From assembly GCA_964584755.1 (NCBI GenBank), contig CAZPAV010000031.1, forward strand, positions 1 through 33,491: a stretch of DNA of 33,491 bases, written 5' to 3'. The notes beneath the pieces are model-generated. The model was not told where the DNA came from, did no database searches, and was given only the letters and a program-made list of their open reading frames with translations. The stretch's first letter is position 1, and each line of letters begins with the position of its first letter. The stretch comes from CAZPAV01 sp964584755 (lineage in GTDB: Bacteria > Actinomycetota > Acidimicrobiia > Spongiisociales > UBA5794). Below, one piece after another: positions 7,432-15,894 of the stretch. A program made the position numbers and the translations under genes.

Positions 7432-8611
7432 CGAGACCGAGGATGCGCTCCAGACCGGTGACGAGATCCTCGTCGGAGAGGGCGAACGACAGCCGGGCGT
7501 ACCCCGGGGCGCCGAATGCCTCGCCGGGCACGACGGCCACCTGGACCTCGTCGAGGAGGAGCTCCGCCAACTCGAGGGTCGTGCCGGCGACACGCCCCTG
7601 CAACGGCACCCCGAGGAGCCCGGCGACGTTCGGGAAGGCGTAGAAGGCGCCCTGGGGCTCGACACACGACACGCCCGGGATCCGGGTGAGCATCTCGTGC
7701 ATGATGCGACGGCGCCGGTCGAAGGCGCGGCGCATCGCCGCGACCGTCTCCAGCGATCCGGTGACCGCGGCCAGTGCGGCACGCTGCGAGACGTTGGCCA
7801 CGTTCGAGGAGATGTGGCTCTGCAGCCGGGTCGCCGCCGCGGCGACCTCCGCGGGGGCGATGAGCCACCCCACCCGCCACCCGGTCATCGCGTACGTCTT
7901 CGACACGCCGTTGACGACGATGCACCGCTCCGCCGCCGCCGGGGCCGCGACCGGAAGCGAGGTGAAGGCGGCGCCGCCGTAGACGAGATGCTCGTAGATC
8001 TCGTCGGTGAGGACCCACAGTCCCCGCTCGGCCGCCCAGGCACCGATCTCGGCCACCGCCGCGGGCGGGTACACGGCTCCGGTCGGGTTCGACGGCGAGA
8101 CGAACACGAGCATCTTCGTGCGCTCGGTCACCGCGGCCTCGAGGGCGTCGAGGCTCACGGTGAAGCCGGTCCCCTCGTCGGTGGGGATCGGGACCGGCAC
8201 GCCGCCGGCGAGCTTCACCGACTCGGGGTACGTCACCCAGTACGGCGCGGGCAGCAGCACCTCGTCCCCCGGATCGAGCACCGCCTGGAACGCGAGGTAG
8301 ATCGCCTGCTTCCCCCCGTTCGTCACCACGACCTGATCCGCGGCGACCTCCAGGCCGGAGTCTCGTGCCGTCTTGGCGGCGATCGCCTCCCGCAGCTCCG
8401 GGAGGCCCGCCGCCGGGCTGTAGCGATGGTTCCGCGGATCCTCGGCGGCGGCCACGGCGGCCGCCACGATGGGAGCGGGCGTGGGGAAGTCGGGCTCGCC
8501 CGCACCGTACCCGATGACCGGCGCCCCCGCGGCCCGGAGCCGCTTGGCCTTGGCGGTGATGGCGAGGGTGGCCGACTCGGCGACGCCGGCGGCCCGGCGG
8601 GAGATGCTCAT
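7418..8611 (-). CDS. Aspartate aminotransferase-type PLP aminotransferase (class I)
   Basis: A 397-residue fold-type I aminotransferase of the bacterial aspartate aminotransferase (I-gamma/Ib) group. Visible motifs include GYGAGEPDFPTP near the N terminus, NGGKQAIYLAFQAVLDPGDEV, PSNPTG, LTDEIYEHLVY and the PLP-lysine in NGVSKTYAMTGWRVGW. A closing R in YARLSFALS probably binds the substrate carboxylate. It is expected to interconvert aspartate and 2-oxoglutarate with oxaloacetate and glutamate in the cytosol. Prephenate or other amino-acid specificity cannot be excluded. The 3' end overlaps the convergent aroQ fusion by 14 bases. The start has a GAGAGGAC ribosome binding site. Confidence 0.88.
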   Translation of the reverse strand: MSISRRAAGVAESATLAITAKAKRLRAAGAPVIGYGAGEPDFPTPAPIVAAAVAAAEDPRNHRYSPAAGLPELREAIAAKTARDSGLEVAADQVVVTNGGKQAIYLAFQAVLDPGDEVLLPAPYWVTYPESVKLAGGVPVPIPTDEGTGFTVSLDALEAAVTERTKMLVFVSPSNPTGAVYPPAAVAEIGAWAAERGLWVLTDEIYEHLVYGGAAFTSLPVAAPAAAERCIVVNGVSKTYAMTGWRVGWLIAPAEVAAAATRLQSHISSNVANVSQRAALAAVTGSLETVAAMRRAFDRRRRIMHEMLTRIPGVSCVEPQGAFYAFPNVAGLLGVPLQGRVAGTTLELAELLLDEVQVAVVPGEAFGAPGYARLSFALSDEDLVTGLERILGLVTVD

Positions 8612-8691
8612 GATGCGTCCTCTCGATGCGCGCGGTCCCCGGAACGATAGGGCGTCGCGGCAGGCCGAGATCCACCGGCGCTCTCGCAGGC

Positions 8692-8703
8692 TACGCTGCC
8701 GCC
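8692..8703 (+). promoter_or_regulatory. -10 box and spacer for a leaderless start (amidase gene)
   Basis: TACGCT is followed by GCCGCC and then the ATG at 8704, with no Shine-Dalgarno sequence. It is identical in hexamer to the box before the lipoate ligase-like gene. Confidence 0.5.
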
Positions 8704-10269
8704 ATGTCCTCCTTCCCGGAGTACGAGCGCTTCGACGCCGTCGGACTCGCCGAGTTGGTACGCGCCGGAGAGGTCCACCCCGTCGAGCTCGTCGATGCCG
8801 CCATCGCCCGCGCCGAACGGCTCGACCCCCTCATCAACGCGATCGTCTCGAGGCGGTTCGCCGCGGCCCGCGCCGAGGCCGCCGCGGCCCCCGCGGGTCC
8901 CTTCGCCGGCGTTCCCACCCTCGTGAAGGACCTCGCCCTCGAGGCGGGGGAGCCGGTGAGTTTCGGCTCCGTGTTCTTCCGGGCGTATCGCGGCGCCTTC
9001 ACCGAGGAGTTCATGGAGCGTTTCCGCCGGACCGGCCTGGTGCGCCTCGGCCGGACGAACACCCCCGAGTTCGGTCTCCTCCCCACGACCGAGCCCCGGC
9101 TCCACGGCCCGACGCGCAACCCGTGGGACCTCGGCCGGTCCGCCGGCGGCTCCAGCGGTGGCGCCGCCGCCGCGGTGGCCGCGGGGATCGTGCCGCTGGC
9201 ACACGGCAGCGACGGCGGGGGATCCATCCGGATCCCCGCCTCCGCCTGCGGCGTCTTCGGTCTGAAACCGTCCCGGGGACGGATCCCGCGCCGGCCACCC
9301 TCCCCCGCGGACTACCTCTCGGTGGAGCTCGGCCTCGCCCGGTCGGTGCGCGACCTCGCCGTCCTCCTCGACGCCGTGGCGGGACCCACGCCCGGGGAGC
9401 AGTACTGGGCACCACCGCCCCGCGGAACCTTCCGCGACGCCGCGGATCGCGACCCGGCCCCGCTGCGGGTCGCCTTCACCGTGCGGGACCTCCGCGGGGA
9501 GCCCGTGCACCCGGAGTGCGCCGCCGCGGTGCGCGACGTCGCGGTGCTCCTCGAGTCGCTCGGACACGAGGTCGTCGAGGCCGCACCCGAGGTGGATTTC
9601 GCCGCGATGGCGGAGGCCTTCCTCGACGTGTGGGCGTCGCTGGCGGCCGACGTCTTTCGCCTCGTGCTCGAGGCGGCGTCCGCCGACGCCAAGGTACGGC
9701 GACTCCGGGCCGTACTCGGAGACCTCCGCACCATGCGGATCGTGGCGGCTCTCGATCGACGCCGCTCCGGCCTCCCCGCGTTCGAGCCCTTCACCTGGGA
9801 GCTCGCCGAGCGGTCCTTCCGGCACACCCAGGCCGATCTCGACGCCGCCCGGCTCACCCTCGCCGACGTCGCCACCCGTTTCGGCGACCACCTCGAGGAT
9901 CACGACGTCTTCCTCTCCCCGGTGCTCGGCGCACCCCCGCTCCCCCTCGGGGCGATCGATCAGCGCCGTTCGTGGGAGGACCTCGTCGAGCTCCTCTTCC
10001 GCTACGTCGCGTTCACGCCGCCGGCGAACTTCTCCGGTCTTCCGGCCATGTCGGTACCGCTCGCCTGGTCGGAGACGGGCCTCCCCATCGGCGTTCACTT
10101 CATGGCCCGCCTCGGCGACGAGGAGACCCTCCTCTCCCTGGCCGGACAGCTCGAGCGAGCCCGCCCCTGGGCCGGCCGGCGCCCACCGGTCGCCGCGGCC
10201 GGGACCGCACCGGCCGGCCGGGCCGGCGGGACCACCGCGACCGACCCCACTCCCGGGGGATCGCCGTGA
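8704..10269 (+). CDS. Amidase signature family hydrolase
   Basis: A 521-residue amidase-signature enzyme. The Ser-cisSer-Lys triad region is visible as the Lys in TLVKDLAL, the GRSAGGSSGGAAAAVAAG glycine/serine loop and GSDGGGSIRIPA, which carries the nucleophile Ser. The C-terminal FTPPANFSGLPAMSVPLAW and GLPIGVHFMA segments are typical. The family hydrolyses amide bonds of small carboxamides or acts as GatA. GatA is unlikely because no GatB or GatC is adjacent. The C-terminal 35 or so residues are Ala/Gly/Thr-rich and probably disordered. The gene begins an operon: its TGA overlaps the GTG of the acyl-CoA dehydrogenase gene. Confidence 0.87.
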   Translation: MSSFPEYERFDAVGLAELVRAGEVHPVELVDAAIARAERLDPLINAIVSRRFAAARAEAAAAPAGPFAGVPTLVKDLALEAGEPVSFGSVFFRAYRGAFTEEFMERFRRTGLVRLGRTNTPEFGLLPTTEPRLHGPTRNPWDLGRSAGGSSGGAAAAVAAGIVPLAHGSDGGGSIRIPASACGVFGLKPSRGRIPRRPPSPADYLSVELGLARSVRDLAVLLDAVAGPTPGEQYWAPPPRGTFRDAADRDPAPLRVAFTVRDLRGEPVHPECAAAVRDVAVLLESLGHEVVEAAPEVDFAAMAEAFLDVWASLAADVFRLVLEAASADAKVRRLRAVLGDLRTMRIVAALDRRRSGLPAFEPFTWELAERSFRHTQADLDAARLTLADVATRFGDHLEDHDVFLSPVLGAPPLPLGAIDQRRSWEDLVELLFRYVAFTPPANFSGLPAMSVPLAWSETGLPIGVHFMARLGDEETLLSLAGQLERARPWAGRRPPVAAAGTAPAGRAGGTTATDPTPGGSP

Positions 10270-11429
10270 CCCTGCCCGACGTCCTCGCCGGCCCGGGTCG
10301 GGGCCGCTTCGGCCCCGACGAGGAGCTCCTGCGCGACACGACGCGACGCTTCGTCGCCGCCGAGATCGTCCCCCACGTCGACGAGTGGGAGGAGGCGGGG
10401 TCCTTCCCCCGCGACCTGTACCGGCGTGCCGGCGAGGTGGGAATCCTCGGAGTCGGGTATCCGGAGGAGCTCGGCGGCACCCCGGTGGGGCTGTTCGGCA
10501 TGATCGCGGTGTGGGAGGAGGTCGCCCGCTGCGGCTCGGGCGGCGTCGCCGCCGGACTGGGATCCCACCACATCGCCCTGCCCCCCATCATCGCCGCGGG
10601 CGACGCCACACAGCGGCACCGCTTCGTCCCGCCGGTGCTGGCCGGAGACCGGATCGCGGCGCTCGCGGTCACCGAGCCCGATGCCGGATCGGACGTGGCG
10701 GCCATCCGGACCCGGGCTCGCCGGGAGGGCGACCACTACGTCGTGGACGGCGCGAAGACGTTCATCACCTCGGGATGCCGCGCCGACCAGTTCACCGTGG
10801 CCGTCCGCACCGGCGGGGAGGGGCACCGGGGACTCAGCCTCCTCGTCGTCGACGCTGAGACCGAAGGGTTCAGCCGGTCCGGTCCCCTCCGCAAGATGGG
10901 TTGGTGGGCCTCCGACACCGCCTTCCTCTCCTTCGACGGCTGCCGGGTGCCGCTCGACCGCCGCATCGGCGCCGAGAACGAGGGCTTCCCGCTCATCATG
11001 GCGAACTTCCAGCGGGAGCGCCTCCAGCTCGCCGTCGCCGCCACCGCTACCGCGGAGATGGCGATCCTCGCCGCGTGGCGGTACGCCCAGGACCGCCACG
11101 CCTTCGGCCGGAGGCTCCTCGGCTTCCAGGTGACCCGCCACAAGCTCGTCGACGTCCTCGGCGAGCTCCTCGCCGCCAAGGAGCTCGTCTACCGGGTCGC
11201 CGAGCGTCTCGACGAGGGGGAGGACCAGGTCGCCGAGGTCTCCCTGGCGAAGATCGTCGCCACCCGCGCCGCCGAGCACGCCACCTACGAGGCGGTGCAG
11301 ATCCTCGGCGGTGCCGGCTACCTCCGGGGCACGGTCGTCGAACGCTGCTACCGGGACGCCCGCATCCTCGCCATCGGCGGCGGCACGACGGAGATCATGA
11401 AGGAGATCGTCGCCAAACGCGTCCTGTGA
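10266..11429 (+). CDS. Acyl-CoA dehydrogenase, LCAD/IVD-like
   Basis: A 387-residue FAD-dependent acyl-CoA dehydrogenase. It has the AVTEPDAGSDVAAIRTRA signature, TFITSG, the DRHAFGRRL segment and the terminal AIGGGTTEIMKEIVAKRVL. The usual catalytic Glu of the medium- and short-chain enzymes (YEGT) is replaced by GGGT. This matches long-chain and isovaleryl-type enzymes, where the base is a Glu on an earlier helix, here probably the Glu in RERLQLA. It should desaturate an acyl-CoA at the alpha-beta bond and pass electrons to ETF. The GTG start overlaps the amidase stop (GTGA), so translation is coupled. Ten bases separate it from the threonine aldolase gene. Confidence 0.87.
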   Translation: MTLPDVLAGPGRGRFGPDEELLRDTTRRFVAAEIVPHVDEWEEAGSFPRDLYRRAGEVGILGVGYPEELGGTPVGLFGMIAVWEEVARCGSGGVAAGLGSHHIALPPIIAAGDATQRHRFVPPVLAGDRIAALAVTEPDAGSDVAAIRTRARREGDHYVVDGAKTFITSGCRADQFTVAVRTGGEGHRGLSLLVVDAETEGFSRSGPLRKMGWWASDTAFLSFDGCRVPLDRRIGAENEGFPLIMANFQRERLQLAVAATATAEMAILAAWRYAQDRHAFGRRLLGFQVTRHKLVDVLGELLAAKELVYRVAERLDEGEDQVAEVSLAKIVATRAAEHATYEAVQILGGAGYLRGTVVERCYRDARILAIGGGTTEIMKEIVAKRVL

Positions 11430-11439
11430 AGGAGGAGCC

Positions 11440-12480
11440 ATGATCGATCTGCGCAGCGACACCGTCACCCGACCGACCGCGGAGATGCGCCGGGTCATGG
11501 CCGCGGCGGACGTCGGCGACGACGTCTACCACGACGACCCGGAGGTGAACCGTCTCGAGGAGCTCGTCGCGGGGCTCCTCGGCAAGGAGGACGCGGTCTT
11601 CGTCCCCACCGGCACGATGTCGAACCAGATCGCGGTACGCACCCACACCGAGCCCGGCGACGTCGTCCTCCTCGCCGAGCACGCCCACATCGCCGAGCAC
11701 GAGATCGGTGCTCCCGCCGCCCTGGCCGGCGTGAGCCTCCGTGCCCTCCCGGGGGAGGCGGGCACCTTCACCGCCGCCGCGGTCCGCGCCGCAGTCCCCG
11801 CGCCGCCGCCGTCCCTCCCGGCGTGGCTCGGTCCCCCGGTGACGCTCGTCGCCGTCGAGAACACCCACAACGAGGCCGGCGGGACGCCGTGGCCGACCCA
11901 CCTGCTGCGGGAGGTGACGGCGGTCGCCGCCCAGCTCGGGCTCGCCACCCACCTCGACGGGGCCCGCCTGTGGAACGCCGCGGTGGCGTCGGGGGTGCCC
12001 GAGGTGGAGCTGGCCGCGGGCTTCGACACGGTCAGCGTGTGCTTCTCGAAGGGTCTCGGCGCGCCGGTGGGCTCGGCCCTCGCCGGCTCGCGGGAGCTCG
12101 TCTCCCGGGCCCGGCGCTTCAAGCAGATGTACGGCGGGGGGTTCCGGCAGGCGGGGATCCTCGCCGCGGCGGCCCGGTACGCCGTGACGCACCACCGCGA
12201 CCGTCTCGTCGAGGACCACGCCAACGCGCGGCGCTTCGCTCAGGCCCTCGCCGAGATGCCCGGACTGCGAGTCGATCTGGAGCGGGTCCAGACGAACATG
12301 GTGTACTACGACGTGCTCTCGGGCGACGCCGCCGGATTCGCGGCGCGCTGTCGCGAGGCGGGCGTCGACACCATCGCCCTCGGACCGGGAACGATCCGCG
12401 CCGTCTTCCACCTCGGGATCTCCTCGGAGGACACGACGGCCGCCATCGAACGGATCGCGACGGTCGCCCGCGGGGCCTGA
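11440..12480 (+). CDS. ltaE: Low-specificity L-threonine aldolase
   Basis: A 346-residue PLP enzyme of the threonine aldolase family that splits L-threonine or allo-threonine into glycine and acetaldehyde. The N terminus IDLRSDTVTRPTAEMRRVM and DVGDDVYHDDPEVNRLE are diagnostic. FVPTGTMSNQIA, HLDGARLWNAAVA (PLP-ring Asp) and SVCFSKGLGAPVGS (PLP Lys) follow in the right order. The AAGGAGGAG ribosome binding site upstream of ATG 11440 is strong. It is the last gene of the amidase, acyl-CoA dehydrogenase, aldolase operon. Acetaldehyde from this enzyme could in principle feed aldehyde metabolism, but no link to the microcompartment is shown. Confidence 0.92.
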   Translation: MIDLRSDTVTRPTAEMRRVMAAADVGDDVYHDDPEVNRLEELVAGLLGKEDAVFVPTGTMSNQIAVRTHTEPGDVVLLAEHAHIAEHEIGAPAALAGVSLRALPGEAGTFTAAAVRAAVPAPPPSLPAWLGPPVTLVAVENTHNEAGGTPWPTHLLREVTAVAAQLGLATHLDGARLWNAAVASGVPEVELAAGFDTVSVCFSKGLGAPVGSALAGSRELVSRARRFKQMYGGGFRQAGILAAAARYAVTHHRDRLVEDHANARRFAQALAEMPGLRVDLERVQTNMVYYDVLSGDAAGFAARCREAGVDTIALGPGTIRAVFHLGISSEDTTAAIERIATVARGA

Positions 12481-12927
12481 TCAGGCGAGGAACATCACGA
12501 CGAGGGCGACGCCCACGAGGACCGCCGACACCACCACGATCGCGGTCAGGAGCCCCGCGGGAAGGACGTCCTCGTCCTCTCCGTCCCCGGTGGCGATGGC
12601 TCGCGCCGGGCCCGGTCCGCTCTCTCGGGGCGCGACCGGCGGATCGGGCTCGTCACCGACCGTACGGTCGGCGCCCGGCTGGAGCGGGACCGCCATGGCG
12701 GTGGCGAACTCGGCGGGGGCCTCCGGCCGGAAGAGGACCTCCTCGTGACCCAGACGAAGGTGGAAGGCGCCGTCGGCCCGGCGCCGTACCCGGTACTCCC
12801 GCCAGGAGCCCAGCACCTCGCCTCCGCTGACCAGCTCGAGGTGATCACCGGCCACGCGCACCGTGGCCGCCAACGGCGCCCCCTCCTCGCCCGGGAGCCG
12901 CACCGCGCCGTCGAACCCCTGCCCCAT
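12481..12927 (-). CDS. Tail-anchored hypothetical protein
   Basis: A 148-residue protein of no recognised family. Residues 1-80 form a beta-rich soluble domain (GAVRLPGEEGAPLAATVRV, EVLGSWREYRVRRR, AFHLRLGHEEVLFRP). A Pro/Gly/Asp-rich linker follows, and residues 122-148 form a single hydrophobic segment at the very C terminus. The membrane segment at the end with no signal peptide suggests a tail-anchored cytosolic domain. The stop abuts the end of the convergent aldolase gene. The AGGAGGCGAGGG ribosome binding site fixes the start. Confidence 0.65.
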   Translation of the reverse strand: MGQGFDGAVRLPGEEGAPLAATVRVAGDHLELVSGGEVLGSWREYRVRRRADGAFHLRLGHEEVLFRPEAPAEFATAMAVPLQPGADRTVGDEPDPPVAPRESGPGPARAIATGDGEDEDVLPAGLLTAIVVVSAVLVGVALVVMFLA

Positions 12928-13016
12928 CCCTCGCCTCCTGTCCGAATGGCCGACCTCCCTCACGTATCGGCCGGAAGAGGCGCGCGTCTGAAGGCTCGTT
13001 TCTCGCGGTCCGGATC

Positions 13017-13112
13017 TCACTCTCCGAAGATGCGGCCGGCGAGCGCCGCGGCGACCCAGATCGCCAGCGCGACGGAACCTCCCAACCCCGAGACGACGGC
13101 GATCCACGGCAT
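13017..13112 (-). CDS. 31-residue single-pass membrane microprotein
   Basis: A very short reading frame (ATG at 13112, TGA at 13017-13019) encodes 31 residues, most of them one hydrophobic helix: MPWIAVVSGLGG, then VALAIWVAAALAG, then a charged RIFGE tail. The AAGGGAG ribosome binding site five bases before the ATG is good, and no longer gene occupies this stretch. Function unknown. It may be a small membrane-complex subunit or regulator. It lies upstream of the tail-anchored protein on the same strand. Confidence 0.45.
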   Translation of the reverse strand: MPWIAVVSGLGGSVALAIWVAAALAGRIFGE

Positions 13113-13199
13113 GCGACTCCCTTCCACGGCTCGCGTACTGCGAGCATCCGGCCCCGTGGCACGATACCGGGCCGCGGGGCCCGTCCCGTCCCTGCTCGC

Positions 13200-13652
13200 T
13201 CAAGGACCGCCGTTCTCGAGGCAGCGCCGCGCCGCCTCCGCGCCGGGCTGAAGCCGACTGAACGCGGCGTTGCGGAACCCGGACCATCGCGACACCCGGG
13301 CCGCGCCGGCGTCCACGGCGGTGACGATGCGGGGGCTCACGGGGTCGTCGACCGCCCACTCGACCACGAGCCGCCGGCCCGCCTGCTCGACCTCGGCGGC
13401 GACGTAGAACATGTGGTGATACGCGGGGGAGGCGACGATCGCGGCCCGGACGAGGGAGGCCTCGTCGTCCAACCCGGCGTCGAGCGCGGAGCGGAGCTCC
13501 GGCCCGGCGGCACGGCACACCGTGTCGTCTCCCCGGGGCCCCCCGATAGCGTTGGCGTCGGCCGCGACGAAGCGACCCACGAGAACGGCGATCACCACCG
13601 CCGTCCCCAGGAGCCAGGCCAGACGACGCGGGCCGCGAAGTGAGGCTGCCAT
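13200..13652 (-). CDS. Membrane-anchored or secreted hypothetical protein
   Basis: A 150-residue protein with a short basic N terminus (MAASLRGPRR) followed by a hydrophobic helix of about 20 residues (LAWLLGTAVVIAVLVGRFVA). The extracytoplasmic part is alpha/beta and contains Cys residues in VCRAAG and RRCLENGG that could pair. The strands HHMFYVAAEVE and RLVVEWAVDDP suggest a small globular domain. No family recognised. The start was chosen at ATG 13652 because a CATACT box lies seven bases upstream and the upstream residues in frame are not conserved-looking. Confidence 0.6.
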   Translation of the reverse strand: MAASLRGPRRLAWLLGTAVVIAVLVGRFVAADANAIGGPRGDDTVCRAAGPELRSALDAGLDDEASLVRAAIVASPAYHHMFYVAAEVEQAGRRLVVEWAVDDPVSPRIVTAVDAGAARVSRWSGFRNAAFSRLQPGAEAARRCLENGGP

Positions 13653-13665
13653 GACCCGAAGTATG
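13653..13665 (-). promoter_or_regulatory. Possible -10 box for a leaderless start
   Basis: On the minus strand CATACT is followed by seven bases and the ATG at 13652. It is a weaker match than the other leaderless boxes in the window. Confidence 0.35.
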
Positions 13666-13760
13666 GGGAGGGCGGCACCGTATCGGCACTCCGCCCCGGC
13701 CGGGCAGCCCACCTCGCGGGGGAGGAGACGAGCTCCTCGAAGGACCCGCCTACGACCACG

Positions 13761-14360
13761 TCAGACCGCGAGCGCGAGGAGCCTCCTGACGAGGGCGAGT
13801 TGCGTCTCGGCCTCCTCCGGCCTGATGGTGACCGTGAACGGTGGCAGTGGCGGGAGGTAGAGGGCGGTGATCGTGCCCGGCAACGGGATCACCTCTACCA
13901 GGCGGCCCTCGGGGCACTCGATCACCCGCACCGACCGCAGCTCGGCTGCCCGGATCATCCGCTGAATCCTGGCGTCCCGGGTGAGCGCGTCCGCCAGCAC
14001 CGCTCCCGCTCGCCGCCGAGGGCGGAACACGTTCCTTCCGAATCGAAAACGGATCTCCGTCCGTTCCTCCCCACACGTGCCCCGGCGGCCCGTCCAGACG
14101 GTGTCGATGAGCACGCCGAAGACGCGAGCCTTGCCCCGGAATCCCACCTCGACGTCGCTGCCGTCGGCGAGACGCGCCCGCGCCCACCGCCACTCGGGGT
14201 CGACCTCGACACCGTCGGCGAGCCGTTCGAGCGCCGCGATCGGCTCTTCGAGGATCCGGCGGCGCTTCGCGCCGTAGAGCAGAGAGAGCCGGCGGCGAAG
14301 CGACCAGGGGACCGCCCGGCGTGCCGGGCGGTCCCCCTCGGTACGGGAAGAGACGGTCAT
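13761..14360 (-). CDS. Uncharacterised protein coupled to the permease of the microcompartment locus
   Basis: A 199-residue, Arg-rich cytosolic protein with no family I recognise. The N terminus (RRAVPWSLRRRLSLLYGAKRRRILEEPIAALERLADGVEV) is basic and helical. The middle is beta-rich (VEVGFRGKARVFGVLIDTVW, EIRFRFGRNVF). The end contains TITALYLPPLPPFTVTIRPEEAE. Its ATG overlaps the TGA of the permease gene (ATGA) and has an AGGAGGT ribosome binding site ending directly at the ATG, so translation is coupled to the permease. A perfect 14 bp inverted repeat lies within its early codons. By position it probably belongs to the same regulon as the permease. Function unknown. Confidence 0.65.
   Translation of the reverse strand: MTVSSRTEGDRPARRAVPWSLRRRLSLLYGAKRRRILEEPIAALERLADGVEVDPEWRWARARLADGSDVEVGFRGKARVFGVLIDTVWTGRRGTCGEERTEIRFRFGRNVFRPRRRAGAVLADALTRDARIQRMIRAAELRSVRVIECPEGRLVEVIPLPGTITALYLPPLPPFTVTIRPEEAETQLALVRRLLALAV
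14307..14336. repeat. Perfect 14 bp inverted repeat with 2-base loop inside a coding region
   Basis: The arms GGGGACCGCCCGGC and GCCGGGCGGTCCCC are fully complementary and separated by GT. The repeat begins 24 bases after the start codon of the permease-coupled gene and could form a very stable mRNA hairpin or act as a transcription pause or terminator between permease and downstream gene. Confidence 0.8.
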
Positions 14361-15781
14361 ACCTCCTGCTGTTCGATCTCTTCGGCGAGATGCTCCGCCA
14401 TCCCCGACGTTCCGCGCAACGCATACGAGATGACCGCGGCGACCAGGGATCCCACGAAGATCCAGATCGCTCGCACGCCGAAGATCCCGTGGGCGCCGGC
14501 GAAGGCGTAGTAGATCGCCACGATCGTGCCGACGACGCCGAGCACCGGAACGACGAGCGGCAGCTTGAACGGCCGATCCACGTCCGGGTTCCAGAACCGG
14601 CTGGTGATCACCATCACGTGATAGATGACGTAGAGGACGAGCCACGCGTAGGCCGCCGAGAAGATCAGCTCGATGACGTTCTGGAACGCAATGGCTGCCG
14701 CCGTGTACAGCACCGCCGTGACGAGGATCGCCACCCACGGCGTGCGGAAGCGGGGATGCACACTTCCGATCACCTTCGAGAGCGGGCCGAAGAAGTGGCC
14801 GTTGCGGGCGACGCCGTAGATGACCCGTGGCATGGCCGCGTAGACGACCGTCATCGACGCGAACGTCGCCAGGAACGTCGCCAGCGCCATGAACCACTTC
14901 CCGCCCCCGCCGAACATCGTCTGTCCGACGGCGAGCTGGGCGCAGTCGCCGCCGCAGCCGACATCACCGAAGGCCACCTTCGCCCACTCGCTGACCGGCA
15001 TGGAGCCGCCGACGCCGAAGCCCATGAGCAGCGACGTGAACAGGATGATCAGCAGGCCGATCACGATGCCTCGGGGCATGGAGCGAGTCGGATTCTTCGT
15101 CTCCTCGGCCAGCGGGGCCACGAACTCGATCCCCACGAAGCTCCAGAACGCCAACGCCAGCCCACCGGCGAGGACCGTGCTCCAGTCCCACATGGAGATG
15201 CCGATGTCCCAGTTGGCCAGACTCCACGGTCCGGTGTTTCCCAGGCCGAGGAAGCCGGCGAGGCCGAAGACCCACCGAATGCCCAGCATCCCGATGATGA
15301 GGATCAACTCCACCTTCGCCAGGACCTCGATCCCCAGCAGGTTCGGAATCACGGCGAGGATCGTCAGGGCGATGATCCAGGGCCAGATCGACCCGGAGGC
15401 GTTGAACAGCCCCTGAAAGCCGTACGAGCCGGCGACGGTCTCGCCGGGACCGGCGAAGGCGAACATCGCGTAGAACGCGAACGCCAGGAAGATCCCGGTG
15501 ATCGTTGCCAGGGCGCCCGTGCCCGGTACGGCGGCCGCCCCGTAGTCGTAGATGGCGCCGGCCTTCGGGTAGGTCGTGGCGAGCTCGGCCACCGACAACC
15601 CGAGGAACAGGTTGATCAGGAACGCCAGGGTCAGCGCCCACCAGAACGCGCTCCCGATGCTGAACCACCCGTTGAAGTCGCTGACCAGCGTCGTGGCCGC
15701 GACCACGAGACCCACGCCGGCGGTCACGATGTCCCTCGTTCCCAGGGCCTTGACGAGGCCGACGTCCTTCTCCATGGTCAT
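14357..15781 (-). CDS. APC-family amino acid/amine permease of the microcompartment locus
   Basis: A 474-residue integral membrane transporter of the amino acid-polyamine-organocation superfamily, with about 12 hydrophobic helices. The first helix has the family glycine region (GTRDIVTAGVGLVVAAT). YPKAGAIYDYGAAAVPG and FVGIEFVAPLAEETKNPTRSMPRGI are the conserved loops of this family, and MPRVIYGVARNGHFFGPLSKV is the typical loop before the C-terminal helices. It probably imports the amine or amino acid used by the locus. The start at ATG 15781 has a GAGAGGGAGGG ribosome binding site. ATG 15775 is a close alternative. A GntR-type palindrome lies in its leader, so it likely has its own regulated promoter. 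Confidence 0.88.
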   Translation of the reverse strand: MTMEKDVGLVKALGTRDIVTAGVGLVVAATTLVSDFNGWFSIGSAFWWALTLAFLINLFLGLSVAELATTYPKAGAIYDYGAAAVPGTGALATITGIFLAFAFYAMFAFAGPGETVAGSYGFQGLFNASGSIWPWIIALTILAVIPNLLGIEVLAKVELILIIGMLGIRWVFGLAGFLGLGNTGPWSLANWDIGISMWDWSTVLAGGLALAFWSFVGIEFVAPLAEETKNPTRSMPRGIVIGLLIILFTSLLMGFGVGGSMPVSEWAKVAFGDVGCGGDCAQLAVGQTMFGGGGKWFMALATFLATFASMTVVYAAMPRVIYGVARNGHFFGPLSKVIGSVHPRFRTPWVAILVTAVLYTAAAIAFQNVIELIFSAAYAWLVLYVIYHVMVITSRFWNPDVDRPFKLPLVVPVLGVVGTIVAIYYAFAGAHGIFGVRAIWIFVGSLVAAVISYALRGTSGMAEHLAEEIEQQEV

Positions 15782-15802
15782 GGATGCCCTCCCTCTCCTA
15801 CT

Positions 15803-15815
15803 GTATCCAGTATGC
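15803..15815. promoter_or_regulatory. Predicted GntR operator in the permease leader
   Basis: The 13-mer GTATCCAGTATGC is an imperfect 6-1-6 palindrome. Read on the minus strand, the surrounding CATACTGGATACAGTA matches 13 of 16 bases of the site at 25972-25987 beside the GntR gene. It lies 21 bases upstream of the permease start, where binding would cover the promoter or early transcript. Confidence 0.65.
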
Positions 15816-15894
15816 AATATCGGGGACTGTCGGCGCAACCGGTTCTTCGCTCCCTCCTCTCCCTCTCCCCGGCACGCTCACTTCCCCACCCCCC

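Noticed and set aside
10266..11429. Acyl-CoA dehydrogenase judged inactive because YEGT is replaced by GGGT
   Set aside because: Long-chain and isovaleryl-type enzymes use a Glu on an earlier helix, and a matching Glu is present in RERLQLA.
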